NCBI GenBank assembly: GCA_022545705.1
Contig: JACZQN010000006.1
Location: 451 to 39,570 of the forward strand
Source: Nitrospirota bacterium
GTDB lineage: Bacteria; Nitrospirota; Nitrospiria; Nitrospirales; Nitrospiraceae
Direction of reading: 5' to 3'
Length of the DNA stretch: 39,120 nt
The notes below the pieces were generated by a model. That model worked only from the letters and a program-made list of their open reading frames with translations, was not told the origin of the DNA and did not search any database. Below, piece after piece: positions 24,410 through 33,207 of this stretch. Both the position numbers and the translations under genes were made by a program. Each line of letters begins with the position of its first letter. Positions within the stretch are counted from its first letter, which is position 1.

Positions 24410-25468
24410 ATGAGCCGTTGGCGCGGTATCATCGAAGCGTATCGCAAGTTCTTGCCGGTGTCGGACCAGACTCCTGTCATCACGCTGGGGGAGGGGAATA
24501 CCCCCCTGATTCACGCCAAACGGCTGGCCCGCAAAATTGCCCCCGGCGTCGAGCTGCATCTGAAATTCGAAGGCGCGAACCCCACAGGCTCCTTTAAGGA
24601 TCGAGGCATGACGCTGGCAATTTCCAAGTCGTTGGAAGCGGGAGCACGGGCCGTCATCTGCGCCTCCACGGGGAACACCTCGGCCTCCGCCGCGGCCTAC
24701 GGTGCACAGGCAGGATTGGCGGTGTACGTCCTTATTCCGGCGGGGAAGGTTGCTCTCGGGAAGCTCACGCAGGCGATGATGCACCGGGCGACTGTCATTC
24801 AGGTCGAGGGGAACTTCGACCAGGCGCTGACTATCGTGAAGGACATTGCGGCGGCCTACAAGATCGAGCTCGTCAACTCGATCAATCCGAACCGGATTGA
24901 AGGACAAAAGACTGCTGCCATGGAGGTGTGCGATCAACTGGGGTCCGCGCCCGCTGTGCACGTGCTGCCGGTCGGCAATGCCGGGAATATCACGGCGTAC
25001 TGGCGCGGGTACACCGAGTACCGGGCGGCCGGCCAGATCGCGCATCTGCCGCGGATGATGGGCTTTCAGGCTGCGGGAGCGGCTCCAATCGTGCGCGGCT
25101 ACATCGTCGAGGACCCGCAGACCGTCGCGACTGCAATCCGGATCGGGAATCCCGCCAGTTGGAAACCGGCTCTCCAGGCCGTGGAGGACTCCTCTGGCAA
25201 GATTGACATGGTGACAGATGAGGAGATCCTTCATGCGTACCGGACAATCGCCGCTGAAGAGGGAGTCTTCTGCGAGCCGGCCTCGGCGGCTTCCGTGGCG
25301 GGCGTGATCAAGCTGCAGCAGTTGGGTGAGCTCAAGGACGGTGATACAGTCGTGTGTACCCTGACGGGCCACGGGTTGAAGGACCCTGACGCGGCGATCT
25401 CCGTCTCGAGCCAGCCGAGGACGGTGAAAGCAAATCGTGATGATGTGGCGCGCCTCCTCAACTTCTGA
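24410..25468 (+). CDS. thrC: Threonine synthase
   Basis: 352 aa, the short ThrC form. [15 protein letters not shown] is followed by the PLP lysine in [11 protein letters not shown], a [14 protein letters not shown] block and [12 protein letters not shown]. It turns O-phosphohomoserine into threonine. It follows hom by 50 bp; no GHMP-type homoserine kinase lies between or nearby, so its substrate must come from another enzyme. The Shine-Dalgarno is weak. A 9-bp repeat block follows the stop. Confidence 0.95.
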   Translation: MSRWRGIIEAYRKFLPVSDQTPVITLGEGNTPLIHAKRLARKIAPGVELHLKFEGANPTGSFKDRGMTLAISKSLEAGARAVICASTGNTSASAAAYGAQAGLAVYVLIPAGKVALGKLTQAMMHRATVIQVEGNFDQALTIVKDIAAAYKIELVNSINPNRIEGQKTAAMEVCDQLGSAPAVHVLPVGNAGNITAYWRGYTEYRAAGQIAHLPRMMGFQAAGAAPIVRGYIVEDPQTVATAIRIGNPASWKPALQAVEDSSGKIDMVTDEEILHAYRTIAAEEGVFCEPASAASVAGVIKLQQLGELKDGDTVVCTLTGHGLKDPDAAISVSSQPRTVKANRDDVARLLNF

Positions 25469-25490
25469 AGAATGTATCATTGTAGATTTA

Positions 25491-25540
25491 GACAACGACG
25501 CGACGACGCAACAGAGGCGATGACGCAACGACGCAATCAT
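25491..25540. repeat. 9-bp tandem repeat (GACGCAANN), locus C
   Basis: GACGCAA occurs at 25505-25511, 25522-25528 and 25530-25536 with related GACGCGA/GAGGCGA units between them, at 8-9 bp spacing. It fills most of the thrC-ApgM gap. There is no inverted arm here, unlike the other two loci. Confidence 0.7.
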
Positions 25541-25554
25541 CGTGAAAGGTGCAG

Positions 25555-26811
25555 ATGAAAGTTGTCATCATACACGGCGATGGGATGGCGGCTGTTCCCA
25601 TCCCGGAGCTGGATGGTAAAACTCCGCTGCAGGCTGCAGCCACTCCCAATATGGACCTGTTGGCGAGTCAGGGAGAACTGGGCCGGATGGTGATTCAGGC
25701 CGAGGGGCTCACGCCCGGAAGCGATCTGACTCAGCTCGCGGTCCTCGGGTACGACCCGCGAAAGTATCATCAGGGCCCTGCCTCGTGGGAAGCCACGAGC
25801 TTTGGGGTGTCACTGGGAGAGCACGATATCGTGTTTCGCTGTGATATGGTGTCGCTCCGAGCTGCCACCCCGCGAGGGGGCCGCGACAAGCCGGCCGAGA
25901 TCAAGAAGCTGGGATCGCCGGTGATCCTGGATGATGACAGCGCGGGTGGGATCGAGCTCGAGGAGGCCCGCGAGTTGATCGACGCGGTGAACGAGCAGCT
26001 CGGTTCAGAGACCATTCAGTTTTATCAGGGGTCGGGTTCCCGACATTTCATGGTGTGGGTGGGGGGCACGGTGCGGACGACCTGTTGGAATCCGCACGAA
26101 GCGGTCGGACAGGAGATCGGGAGGTTTCTGCCAACCGGCGACGGGTCTGATATTTTGCGGAAGCTGATGGAAGCCTCCTTGATTATACTGCGCGACCATC
26201 CGGTCAATGACCAGCGTCGGGAGGCTGGGCTGAAGCCCGCGCACTGCCTCTGGCTTTGGGGGCAGGGCCGCGTACCTCGGTTGCCGAGCCTGACGGAGCG
26301 GCTTGACATGAGCGGCGCGATAGTGTCCACCAGTCATCTGCATCGGGGCATTGGGATCTGTGCGGGGTTGGAAGGGTTAGAGTTGGAGGCAGATGCCAGG
26401 AACGACGCAACGGAATTCTCCCAAAAGGGCGACGCGGCTGTTCGTGTCCTCCAGAAGAAGGACCTGGTCTATGTACACGCTTCGATGCCAGCCGATGTGC
26501 TCCGTCGAAGAGACACGAAGGCCGGCTTGCGGGTCCTGGAGGACTTCGACAGAAACCTCATCGGCACGGTACTTGATGGCTTGCGCGGGATGGGTGCTCA
26601 CCGGCTCCTCCTCGTGTGCGATTACGCCGGTGAGGCAGGGCATCGACCGGGCGGAAGCCCTCCGATTCCCTATGTTCTCTATGAGGGGCCAGGGAAGGAG
26701 GGGAGTGCTGGCGGACGAGGCTTCAGCGAAGCGGAGGCAGAAACGGCGACGGAGGGGGTTCGGGACGCGACGAAGCTGATAGCCAGGCTTTGCTCCAAGG
26801 GGAAAGGGTAA
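25555..26811 (+). CDS. ApgM-like alkaline-phosphatase-superfamily protein; candidate homoserine kinase analogue
   Basis: 418 aa from ATG 25555, with GAAAGG a few bases upstream; a GTG two codons earlier is also open. It belongs to the archaeal-type 2,3-bisphosphoglycerate-independent phosphoglycerate mutase family: VIIHGDGMAAVPIPELDGKTPLQAA with metal ligand D9, and TPGSDLTQLAVLGYDP with nucleophile-type S56. Members of this family found in threonine operons without ThrB have been proposed as homoserine kinases (TIGR02535). The position hom-thrC-this gene-lysC fits that role. True mutase activity in glycolysis is the alternative and cannot be excluded by eye. Confidence 0.85.
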   Translation: MKVVIIHGDGMAAVPIPELDGKTPLQAAATPNMDLLASQGELGRMVIQAEGLTPGSDLTQLAVLGYDPRKYHQGPASWEATSFGVSLGEHDIVFRCDMVSLRAATPRGGRDKPAEIKKLGSPVILDDDSAGGIELEEARELIDAVNEQLGSETIQFYQGSGSRHFMVWVGGTVRTTCWNPHEAVGQEIGRFLPTGDGSDILRKLMEASLIILRDHPVNDQRREAGLKPAHCLWLWGQGRVPRLPSLTERLDMSGAIVSTSHLHRGIGICAGLEGLELEADARNDATEFSQKGDAAVRVLQKKDLVYVHASMPADVLRRRDTKAGLRVLEDFDRNLIGTVLDGLRGMGAHRLLLVCDYAGEAGHRPGGSPPIPYVLYEGPGKEGSAGGRGFSEAEAETATEGVRDATKLIARLCSKGKG

Positions 26812-26842
26812 GGCTGCTGAACCTTCACCTGGTTGAAGAGCC

Positions 26843-28066
26843 ATGGCGTTGATCGTTCAGAAATACGGCGGCACATCCGTCGGGAGTGTGGAACTGATCC
26901 AACGCGTGGCGGACCGGGTCGCCCAAACCAGGCAAGCCGGTTACGATCTCGTGGTGGTGCTCTCCGCGATGAGCGGCGAGACCGACCGGCTGGTCCGGCT
27001 GGCCAGTGAGGTGACGCCATCTCCTGATGAACGGGAGATGGACATGCTCTTGTCCACCGGCGAACGCGTTACGATCGCGCTGCTGGCCATGAGCCTGCGT
27101 GGACGAGGGTTCAACGCGCGATCCTTTACCGGGCGCCAGGTCGGCATCATGACCGACGGCAGCCACACGAAGGCGCGGATTGCTCGCGTGGCGGCAGACC
27201 GGATTCGGGAGGCGCTCACCGAAGGCGTCATCCCGATCGTCGCCGGGTTTCAAGGCATCAATGAACGGTCGGACGTGACGACCCTGGGACGTGGGGGGTC
27301 CGACCTTACGGCTGTCGCGCTGGCAGCGGCCCTGAAAGCTGATCAGTGCACCATCTACACGGACGTTGACGGGGTCTACACGGCCGACCCGAGTATCGTG
27401 CCGTCAGCCAGGCGGTTGGACAAGGTTTCTTACGAGGAGATGCTGGAACTGGCGAGCCTGGGCGCCAAGGTGCTCCAGGGCCGGTCGGTGGAATTCGCAG
27501 CCCGGCACAACGTCCCGCTCGTCGTTCAGTCCAGCTTTAAGGAGGGGCAAGGAACGCGCGTGGCAAACGAAGATAAAGATATGGAACGGATGGCGGTCGC
27601 CGGGGTGACCGGGGATCGCAACCAAGCGAAGTTAACCATCATCGGTGTCCCGGATCGGCCGGGCATTGCGGCGCGGGTCTTCGGGCCAGTGGCTGAGGCG
27701 AACATCATCGTTGACATGATCATCCAGAACGTCGGGCAAGGCTCGCTCACGGATATTTCATTTACCGTGCCGCGAGTGGACCTCGGCAGGGCGATGAGCC
27801 TGGTGCAACGGGTGGTGAAGGAGATCGAAGCCAAGTCCGTCGAGGTCACCGAAGCCATTGCCAAGGTGTCGCTTGTGGGTGTCGGGATGCGTTCCCACTC
27901 AGGCGTCGCATCTCGGATGTTTGAGGTGCTCTCACGCGAGGGGATCAACATCATGATGATCAGCACCTCCGAGATCAAAATCTCCTGCGTGATCGATGAA
28001 AAGTACCTGGAACTGGCTATCCGCGCGCTCCACGCTGCGTTCGGCCTAGATGAGGCAGCATCATGA
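26843..28066 (+). CDS. lysC: Aspartate kinase
   Basis: 407 aa, the monofunctional two-ACT form. [11 protein letters not shown] opens the kinase domain, with [11 protein letters not shown], the [22 protein letters not shown] block and [11 protein letters not shown]. From about residue 265 the ACT pair starts ([17 protein letters not shown]; then [19 protein letters not shown]), the site of lysine and/or threonine feedback. It phosphorylates aspartate, the first step toward Lys, Thr, Met and Ile. It follows the ApgM-like gene by 31 bp and its stop overlaps the cimA ATG. Confidence 0.97.
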   Translation: MALIVQKYGGTSVGSVELIQRVADRVAQTRQAGYDLVVVLSAMSGETDRLVRLASEVTPSPDEREMDMLLSTGERVTIALLAMSLRGRGFNARSFTGRQVGIMTDGSHTKARIARVAADRIREALTEGVIPIVAGFQGINERSDVTTLGRGGSDLTAVALAAALKADQCTIYTDVDGVYTADPSIVPSARRLDKVSYEEMLELASLGAKVLQGRSVEFAARHNVPLVVQSSFKEGQGTRVANEDKDMERMAVAGVTGDRNQAKLTIIGVPDRPGIAARVFGPVAEANIIVDMIIQNVGQGSLTDISFTVPRVDLGRAMSLVQRVVKEIEAKSVEVTEAIAKVSLVGVGMRSHSGVASRMFEVLSREGINIMMISTSEIKISCVIDEKYLELAIRALHAAFGLDEAAS

Positions 28067-29730
28067 CCGGCAAACCTCGGAAAGGTAGGCGGCCTGGGGC
28101 ACGGGGCCATGGGCAGGAAGTCACCTCGGGCCCCTCACCTCGGGCCCCTCGCCACGAAACTGCACCGTCGTTGGAGATCTACGATACCACCTTGCGCGAT
28201 GGGGCCCAGGCCGAAGACGTGAGTTTTTCAGCCGACGACAAGGTCCGTATCGCCAAGAAGCTCGATGAGCTCGGCGTGCAGTACATCGAGGGCGGGTGGC
28301 CGGGCGCGAACCCCAAGGACATTGAATTCTTCCGAATGATCAAAACGATTCCGCTCAAGCACGCGACCGTCGTGGCCTTCGGGTCGACCCGAAAGGCCAG
28401 CAACTCCGTCGAGAAGGATCCCAACCTCCGGGCTCTCTTGGCGGCTGATACCAACACGATCACCCTGTTCGGGAAGAGCTGGGGGTTGCATGTCACGGAC
28501 GCGCTGGGTATTTCGATGTCCAAGAATCTTGAGATCATCGGGGATTCGATCGCGTACTTGCGGGCACGGGGTCGTCGGGTCTTTTACGATGCTGAACATT
28601 TCTTCGACGGCTATCGGGCCAACCGCGATTACGCGTTGGAAACGTTGCGCCGGGCGGTCGAGGCCGGTGCGGACCGCCTCATCCTGTGCGACACCAACGG
28701 CGGCCGGATGCCTTGGGAAGTTCGAGAGATCTGCTCGCTGGTGAAGCGGGAATTCAAGGTGCCGCTCGGCATTCATGCGCACAATGATACGGAGATGGCC
28801 GTGGCGAACTCGTTGGTGGCGGTGGAGACAGGAGTCATGCAAATCCAGGGAACCATCAACGGGATCGGCGAGCGGTGCGGGAACGCAAACCTGTGCTCGA
28901 TCTTGCCCAATTTGCAGTTGAAGATGCGGCGGCCGGTCCTCGGCGAGCGTCACTTAGCTCGCTTGCGGGAAGTGTCGAATTTCGTGGCGGAAATCGCGAA
29001 CTTGATTCCGAGCAAGCACCAGCCCTATGTGGGGGACTCTGCCTTTGCCCATAAAGGCGGCGTGCACATCCACGCGGTCCAGAAGAATCCGGCCACCTAC
29101 GAACATATCATCCCTGAGCGCGTGGGAAACCGCCAGCGCGTGCTTGTGTCGGACCACGCTGGGCGGAGCGGCTTGGTGGGAAAGGTGGAAACCTACGGAC
29201 TCCGGATTGCAAAGGACCATCCCAAGCTGCAAGAGCTACTCGCGACGCTGAAGGATCTCGAAAATCAGGGGTATCAGTTCGAGGGGGCGGAGGGGTCGCT
29301 TGAGCTCTTGACGAGGAAGGCGGTCGGCAAGCACCAGCCCTCGTTCCGACTCTTGGGGTTTCGCGTGATCGTCGAGAAGCGCCAGGCTGACGAGCCGCCG
29401 ATCTCGGAGGCGACAGTGATGATCAAGGTCGGCGAGGCAATCGAGCACACGGCCGCCGTGGGATCTGGACCAGTCAACGCGTTGGACCACGCGCTGCGGA
29501 AAGCCCTGGAGAAGTTCTACCCGCAGCTCAGCGAGGTCAAGCTCTTGGATTACAAGGTTCGCGTGCTTGCGGCGAGTCATGGGACCGCTTCGAAAGTGCG
29601 CGTGCTGATCGAGTCCGGCGACCACAAAGAAAAATGGGGTACTGTTGGCGTGTCAGAAAACATCATGGAGGCAAGCTGGCAGGCCCTGGCCGACAGCATC
29701 GAGTACAAGCTCCTACGCGGCGACCGGTAA
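28063..29730 (+). CDS. cimA: (R)-citramalate synthase
   Basis: 555 aa. The DRE-TIM synthase core begins [20 protein letters not shown] and includes the [17 protein letters not shown] block, [35 protein letters not shown] and the late FAHKGGVH motif; a LeuA-type allosteric domain makes the C-terminus. It condenses pyruvate and acetyl-CoA for threonine-independent isoleucine synthesis. The first about 36 residues are a low-complexity basic/proline segment. They include a 14-bp tandem repeat and are unlike the family, whose proteins begin near '[11 protein letters not shown]'; TTG 28171 is a possible alternative start, though the ATGA overlap with lysC favours 28063. Confidence 0.94.
   Translation: MTGKPRKGRRPGARGHGQEVTSGPSPRAPRHETAPSLEIYDTTLRDGAQAEDVSFSADDKVRIAKKLDELGVQYIEGGWPGANPKDIEFFRMIKTIPLKHATVVAFGSTRKASNSVEKDPNLRALLAADTNTITLFGKSWGLHVTDALGISMSKNLEIIGDSIAYLRARGRRVFYDAEHFFDGYRANRDYALETLRRAVEAGADRLILCDTNGGRMPWEVREICSLVKREFKVPLGIHAHNDTEMAVANSLVAVETGVMQIQGTINGIGERCGNANLCSILPNLQLKMRRPVLGERHLARLREVSNFVAEIANLIPSKHQPYVGDSAFAHKGGVHIHAVQKNPATYEHIIPERVGNRQRVLVSDHAGRSGLVGKVETYGLRIAKDHPKLQELLATLKDLENQGYQFEGAEGSLELLTRKAVGKHQPSFRLLGFRVIVEKRQADEPPISEATVMIKVGEAIEHTAAVGSGPVNALDHALRKALEKFYPQLSEVKLLDYKVRVLAASHGTASKVRVLIESGDHKEKWGTVGVSENIMEASWQALADSIEYKLLRGDR
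28123..28150. repeat. 14-bp tandem duplication inside the 5' end of cimA
   Basis: ACCTCGGGCCCCTC occurs twice head-to-tail (28123-28136, 28137-28150). Because 14 is not a multiple of three, loss or gain of one copy would shift the frame between the ATG at 28063 and the conserved domain. Confidence 0.9.
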
Positions 29731-29768
29731 GGCCTGGGCGGAGGGCGCTGCACGGATCAGGAAATGGC

Positions 29769-29797
29769 TTGACACGGGAGGTAACCTCACGTAATTT
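29769..29797 (+). promoter_or_regulatory. Sigma-70 promoter of ihfA with palindromic operator-like spacer
   Basis: TTGACA (29769-29774), 17-bp spacer, TAATTT (29792-29797). The spacer contains the palindrome GAGGTAACCTC (29778-29788), placed where a repressor would block polymerase. Leader of about 80 nt before ihfA. Confidence 0.6.
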
Positions 29798-29882
29798 ATC
29801 GCAAAACTCGGATCGGTTGCTCGCCATGTGAGGGGTGAGTGGGTCTCGGGGGAGGTTCCGCGAATGAGTCGGGGGGGGAGGC

Positions 29883-30158
29883 ATGAGAAAGGCTGACATC
29901 GCCAATGAAATCTATGAAAAGGTTGGAGTCTCCAAGAAAGAGTCGGCAGACATCGTGGAATTCGTCCTCAATCTGCTGAAAGAGGTTCTCCGGAAGGGAG
30001 AGTCGGTCAAGATCGCCGGGTTCGGGAATTTCGTGGTTCGGAGCAAGGGAGCCAGGAAGGGACGAAATCCCCGGACGGGTGAGGAGATCGGCATCACCCC
30101 CCGCCGTGTCGTTACCTTCCGTCCCAGCCAGGTGTTCAAAAAATACGTCAACTCCTGA
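29883..30158 (+). CDS. ihfA: Integration host factor alpha-like DNA-bending protein
   Basis: 91 aa, full HU/IHF fold. MRKADIANEIYEKVGVSKKE, the GESVKIAGFGNFVVRSKGARKGRNPRTGE beta-arm region and the late VTFRPSQVFKKYVN match. The arm tip RNPRTGEEI and the C-terminus favour the IHF-alpha group over HU, but the partner beta subunit is not in the window. It bends DNA sharply in recombination, replication and sigma-54 promoter control. It is followed by a MerR-type gene and tRNA-Pro, an order conserved in many bacteria. It starts behind a G-rich stretch that also contains its Shine-Dalgarno. Confidence 0.93.
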   Translation: MRKADIANEIYEKVGVSKKESADIVEFVLNLLKEVLRKGESVKIAGFGNFVVRSKGARKGRNPRTGEEIGITPRRVVTFRPSQVFKKYVNS

Positions 30159-30198
30159 GGACCGGGACGTTTCACCGACGGCCTCCCGAGGAGCGGTA

Positions 30199-30546
30199 AT
30201 GGCGGCTGAGCCCAGGTTGGGCACCAAGCTCTTCTACAAAATTGGCGAAGTCAGTCACATCGCGAAAATCCCGGCCTATGTCTTGCGCTTTTGGGAGTCA
30301 GAGTTCGACTTTCTCAGGCCGAAGAAGAGCCGCGGGCACCAACGCCTTTATGTTCAGCGTGACATCGAAACTGTACTCGAGATCAAGCGGATGCTTTACG
30401 AAGAAGGCTATACGATTGCCGGGGTCAAGCGCTTCTGGTCTCGGCGTGGACGGCGCGGGGGCAGGCGGGTGGAACCTTGGGAGCTCGCGAGTCGGATGCG
30501 TGGCGATCTACGAGCGATTCTGAAAATCCTCGAATCCCATGACTAG
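30199..30546 (+). CDS. MerR family transcriptional regulator
   Basis: 115 aa from ATG 30199, with CGAGGAG 6 nt upstream; the frame extends back over ihfA but that part is not MerR-like. The winged helix-turn-helix reads [32 protein letters not shown], then [25 protein letters not shown]. The protein has only a short basic tail after the DNA-binding part, with no metal- or ligand-binding domain. This small regulator regularly accompanies ihfA; its target is not known to me. It ends 15 bp before tRNA-Pro. Confidence 0.92.
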   Translation: MAAEPRLGTKLFYKIGEVSHIAKIPAYVLRFWESEFDFLRPKKSRGHQRLYVQRDIETVLEIKRMLYEEGYTIAGVKRFWSRRGRRGGRRVEPWELASRMRGDLRAILKILESHD

Positions 30547-30561
30547 GAAAGGCGGTTGAGT

Positions 30562-30638
30562 CGGGGCGTAGCGCAGCCAGGTAGCGCACTCGCTTGGGGT
30601 GCGAGTGGTCGGCCGTTCAAATCGGCTCGCCCCGACCA
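30562..30638 (+). tRNA. tRNA-Pro (anticodon GGG)
   Basis: 77 nt with encoded CCA. Acceptor CGGGGCG (30562-30568) pairs with CGCCCCG (30628-30634); D-stem GCGC/GCGC; anticodon stem CTCGC/GCGAG with loop TTGGGGT, anticodon GGG at 30596-30598; T-arm GGCCG-TTCAAAT-CGGCT; discriminator A at 30635, CCA 30636-30638. It reads CCC and CCU proline codons. No own promoter is evident; it is probably co-transcribed with ihfA and merR. Confidence 0.97.
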
Positions 30639-30816
30639 CCAGCCGCTGTGCGTCGGAGACATGGACTCTTCGGCTCCCTGCCTGCCACTCATCGCGGACA
30701 GTCCTGTGACCGTTACCAACGCGTTTTATTTTGATGCCCTTGCCTCCCCACACCCCAGCACTCTCCCCACTGGGCAGAGGGGAAGGTGAGGGGTACGGCG
30801 AAGGGGCGCTTCGAGG

Positions 30817-30842
30817 AAAGCTGCTAGAGGCAGCTTTTTTTA
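30817..30842 (+). terminator. Intrinsic terminator between tRNA-Pro and surE
   Basis: AAAGCTGC (30817-30824) pairs perfectly with GCAGCTTT (30830-30837) over a 5-nt loop, followed by a T-run with one A (30835-30842). It ends the ihfA-merR-tRNA-Pro transcript but stops only about 14 nt before the surE GTG. The rest of the 30639-30855 gap holds a GC-rich imperfect palindrome (about 30748-30797) and no gene. Confidence 0.85.
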
Positions 30843-30855
30843 TTCCGACTGCCGA

Positions 30856-31662
30856 GTGAAGATTCTCGTAACCAACGATGACGGAATCGCCTCGCCTGGC
30901 CTTCATGCGTTGGCGGAAGCTCTGCGCGCATTGGGCGAGGTGTGGATCGTCGCGCCGGACCGCGAACGGAACGCGGTCGGGCATGCGCTGACCCTTCACA
31001 AGCCCATCCGGATTACCCGCGTGGACAGGCGGGTCTTCTCGATCAACGGGACGCCGACCGACTGCGTCAATCTGGCGCTCAAACGTCTCGTGCGCGGGTC
31101 GCCGGCGCTTGTCGTCTCAGGTATCAACCGAGGCCTGAATCTCGGAGACGATGTGACCTACTCAGGCACCGTATCGGCGGCGTTGGAGGGGACGATCATG
31201 GGAGTGCCCTCGATCGCGGTGTCCCAGGAGGGGCACCACAAGTTTCGGTTCAAGGTGGCGGCGGACTATGCCCGGCGTATCGCGAGCACGGTGCTCCGTT
31301 ACGGCCTCCCGGAGGAAACCCTGCTCAACGTGAATGTCCCGGACCGCCCACGAGCCTCGATCGCGGGAGTGAGGATCACCTCCCTCAGCCGCCGCCGGTT
31401 CGACGCCCCGATTATCGAGAAGGTGGACCCTCACGGGCGGAAGTACTACTGGATCGCGGGGACCCGCGTAACATGGGACCGTCGGAAGGATTCGGATCAT
31501 GAAGCCGTGCGACGCGGCATGGTGTCGATCACGCCCGTTCATCTCGATACCACGCACTACGCCGCGATGGAAAAGCTCCGCGCGTGGGAACCGATGATCG
31601 CGAAGCGTAAAGCGTCTTTTGCGTCGTCGCGTCTCTTGCGTCCCTCGCGCAAGACGCGATAG
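30856..31662 (+). CDS. surE: 5'/3'-nucleotidase SurE
   Basis: 268 aa. GTG start giving MKILVTNDDGIASPGL with metal ligands D8 and D9; SGINRGLNLGDDVTYSGTVSAALEG carries the conserved Asn ligand. At position 39, where SurE proteins have a metal-contacting Ser (DRxRS), this one has Asn (APDRERNAVGH). SurE removes phosphate from nucleoside monophosphates and short polyphosphates. The last about 19 residues (from KRKAS to the stop) are translated from the 9-bp repeat block and are not family sequence. No clear Shine-Dalgarno, and a terminator lies 14 nt upstream, so expression is probably low or by read-through. Confidence 0.92.
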   Translation: MKILVTNDDGIASPGLHALAEALRALGEVWIVAPDRERNAVGHALTLHKPIRITRVDRRVFSINGTPTDCVNLALKRLVRGSPALVVSGINRGLNLGDDVTYSGTVSAALEGTIMGVPSIAVSQEGHHKFRFKVAADYARRIASTVLRYGLPEETLLNVNVPDRPRASIAGVRITSLSRRRFDAPIIEKVDPHGRKYYWIAGTRVTWDRRKDSDHEAVRRGMVSITPVHLDTTHYAAMEKLRAWEPMIAKRKASFASSRLLRPSRKTR

Positions 31663-31700
31663 ACGTGGCACGCGACGACGCAAGCGACGCAATCGACGCA
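31603..31700. repeat. 9-bp tandem repeat with inverted arm, locus B
   Basis: TTGCGTCGTCGCGT (31619-31632) is the exact reverse complement of 31670-31683, and CTTGCG (31635-31640) pairs with CGCAAG (31648-31653) inside. To the right, GACGCAAGC, GACGCAATC and GACGCAACA run at 9-bp period. 31610-31633 is identical to 2806-2829 in locus A. The left arm codes the SurE tail and includes its stop; the right arm ends just before cysS. Confidence 0.85.
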
Positions 31701-31713
31701 ACAGACCAAACAG

Positions 31714-33207
31714 ATGTTGAAACTGTACAACACCATGACGGGTTCCAAGGAGGCCTTCCAGCCTCTTGTACCCGGGACCGTTCGGATGTACGTCTGCGGC
31801 GTCACTGTGTACGATGAGAGTCATCTCGGCCACGCCAGAAGCGCCCTCGTCTTCGACGTCCTCCGCAACTACTTGCAATTCAGCGGCTACGCGGTGACGT
31901 TTGTCAAAAACTTCACGGACGTGGACGATAAGATCCTCACCCGGGCCGCGCAAGAAGGCGTGCCGTGGACGGAGATCGTGGAGCGCTATCTGTGCACGTA
32001 CAGACGGGACATGGCCCGCCTCGGGGTGGCGCCTGCCGACATCGAGCCCAAGGCGACCGAACACATGCCCGAGATCACGACGATGATCGAAGCTCTCATG
32101 GCCAAAGGGCATGCCTACCGGTTGGACGGAGATGTCTATTTCGAAGTCAGGACGGACCCGGCTTACGGGCGCTTGTCCAAACGGAAGCCCGAGGATCTCC
32201 TGGCGGGGGCTCGTGTCGAAGTGGATGAGCGGAAGCGGAACCCGATGGACTTCGCACTCTGGAAATCCTCCAAAGCCGGCGAACCGGCTTGGGAGAGTCC
32301 GTGGGGGCCAGGACGGCCCGGCTGGCACATCGAGTGCTCCGCGATGTCCATTCGTCACCTCGGGGAGACGTTCGATATCCACGGCGGTGGCATGGACCTG
32401 ATCTTTCCCCATCACGAGAACGAGATCGCCCAATCCTGCGCCGCCACCGGCAAGGAGTTTGCGCGGTACTGGTTGCACAACGGCTTTGTCCAGATCAACG
32501 ACGAGAAGATGTCCAAGTCGCTGGGCAACTTCTTTACGATCCAAGACATCTTTGAGCGGTCAAGCTGCAGCGAACAGGTCACAGGTGACGCGCTCCGGTA
32601 TTTTCTCCTGACCACGCACTACCGCAGTCCGCTGGATTTCTCCGATGTGAGCGTGCAGGAAGCGAAGCGGGCGCTGGACAGCTTGTACGGGTTGTTCCAA
32701 CGCCTCGAGGAGCCGTCAGGTGAGGAGGGCCAAGGCGAGGCACAGCTCGAACGAGCGGTGACGCGACTGACCGAAGCCTTTCATCGCGTGATGAATGACG
32801 ACTTCAATACGGCGGCTGCAATCGCCCAATTTCAGCTTCTGCGTGGGGAAGTGAACCGGCTGTTGGAAACCGGTCTGTCCGCTCGAGCGCGCGCGCAAGC
32901 CCGCGAGGCATTCCGATCACTCGGTCGAGTCCTGGGCCTGTTCCAGTTGTCGATCAAGGAGTGGGAATTTAAAGAGCTGGAGTTTCGTGCAAGACCGGAT
33001 GATCGGACTCAAGGCAGCCGCCTTGACCGGGAACGTCCTGAACCGCCTTCCTTCACCGATGAACAGATCGAGCGGCAGTTGGCCGAGCGAAACGAGGCCA
33101 GGAGGCGGAAGGATTTTGCGAGGGCGGACGCGATCAGAACGGAGCTTTCCGCTCACGGCATCACGATTGAGGATCGGCCGGATGGCACCAGCCGCTGGAA
33201 GCGATGA
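31714..33207 (+). CDS. cysS: Cysteinyl-tRNA synthetase
   Basis: 497 aa. Class I features: zinc ligand C28 in MYVCGVTVYD, HIGH-type HLGH (37-40), the FTDVDDKIL block, GGGMDLIFPHHENEIAQS, and KMSKS at 265-269. The C-terminal DALR-type helical domain (about 310-497) ends with the ARRRKDFARADAIRTELSAHGI segment typical of CysS. It charges tRNA-Cys. An insert of charged residues near 425-445 is longer than in E. coli. Its 3' end overlaps rlmB by 26 bp. Confidence 0.97.
   Translation: MLKLYNTMTGSKEAFQPLVPGTVRMYVCGVTVYDESHLGHARSALVFDVLRNYLQFSGYAVTFVKNFTDVDDKILTRAAQEGVPWTEIVERYLCTYRRDMARLGVAPADIEPKATEHMPEITTMIEALMAKGHAYRLDGDVYFEVRTDPAYGRLSKRKPEDLLAGARVEVDERKRNPMDFALWKSSKAGEPAWESPWGPGRPGWHIECSAMSIRHLGETFDIHGGGMDLIFPHHENEIAQSCAATGKEFARYWLHNGFVQINDEKMSKSLGNFFTIQDIFERSSCSEQVTGDALRYFLLTTHYRSPLDFSDVSVQEAKRALDSLYGLFQRLEEPSGEEGQGEAQLERAVTRLTEAFHRVMNDDFNTAAAIAQFQLLRGEVNRLLETGLSARARAQAREAFRSLGRVLGLFQLSIKEWEFKELEFRARPDDRTQGSRLDRERPEPPSFTDEQIERQLAERNEARRRKDFARADAIRTELSAHGITIEDRPDGTSRWKR

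Noticed and set aside
24404-25540. 378-aa open frame on the minus strand opposite thrC
   Set aside because: Shadow of thrC; no motif and no ribosome-binding site.
31162-32544. 460-aa open frame on the minus strand across surE and cysS
   Set aside because: It lies opposite two well-recognised genes, has no family-like motifs and crosses the repeat block; typical antisense open frame in GC-rich DNA.
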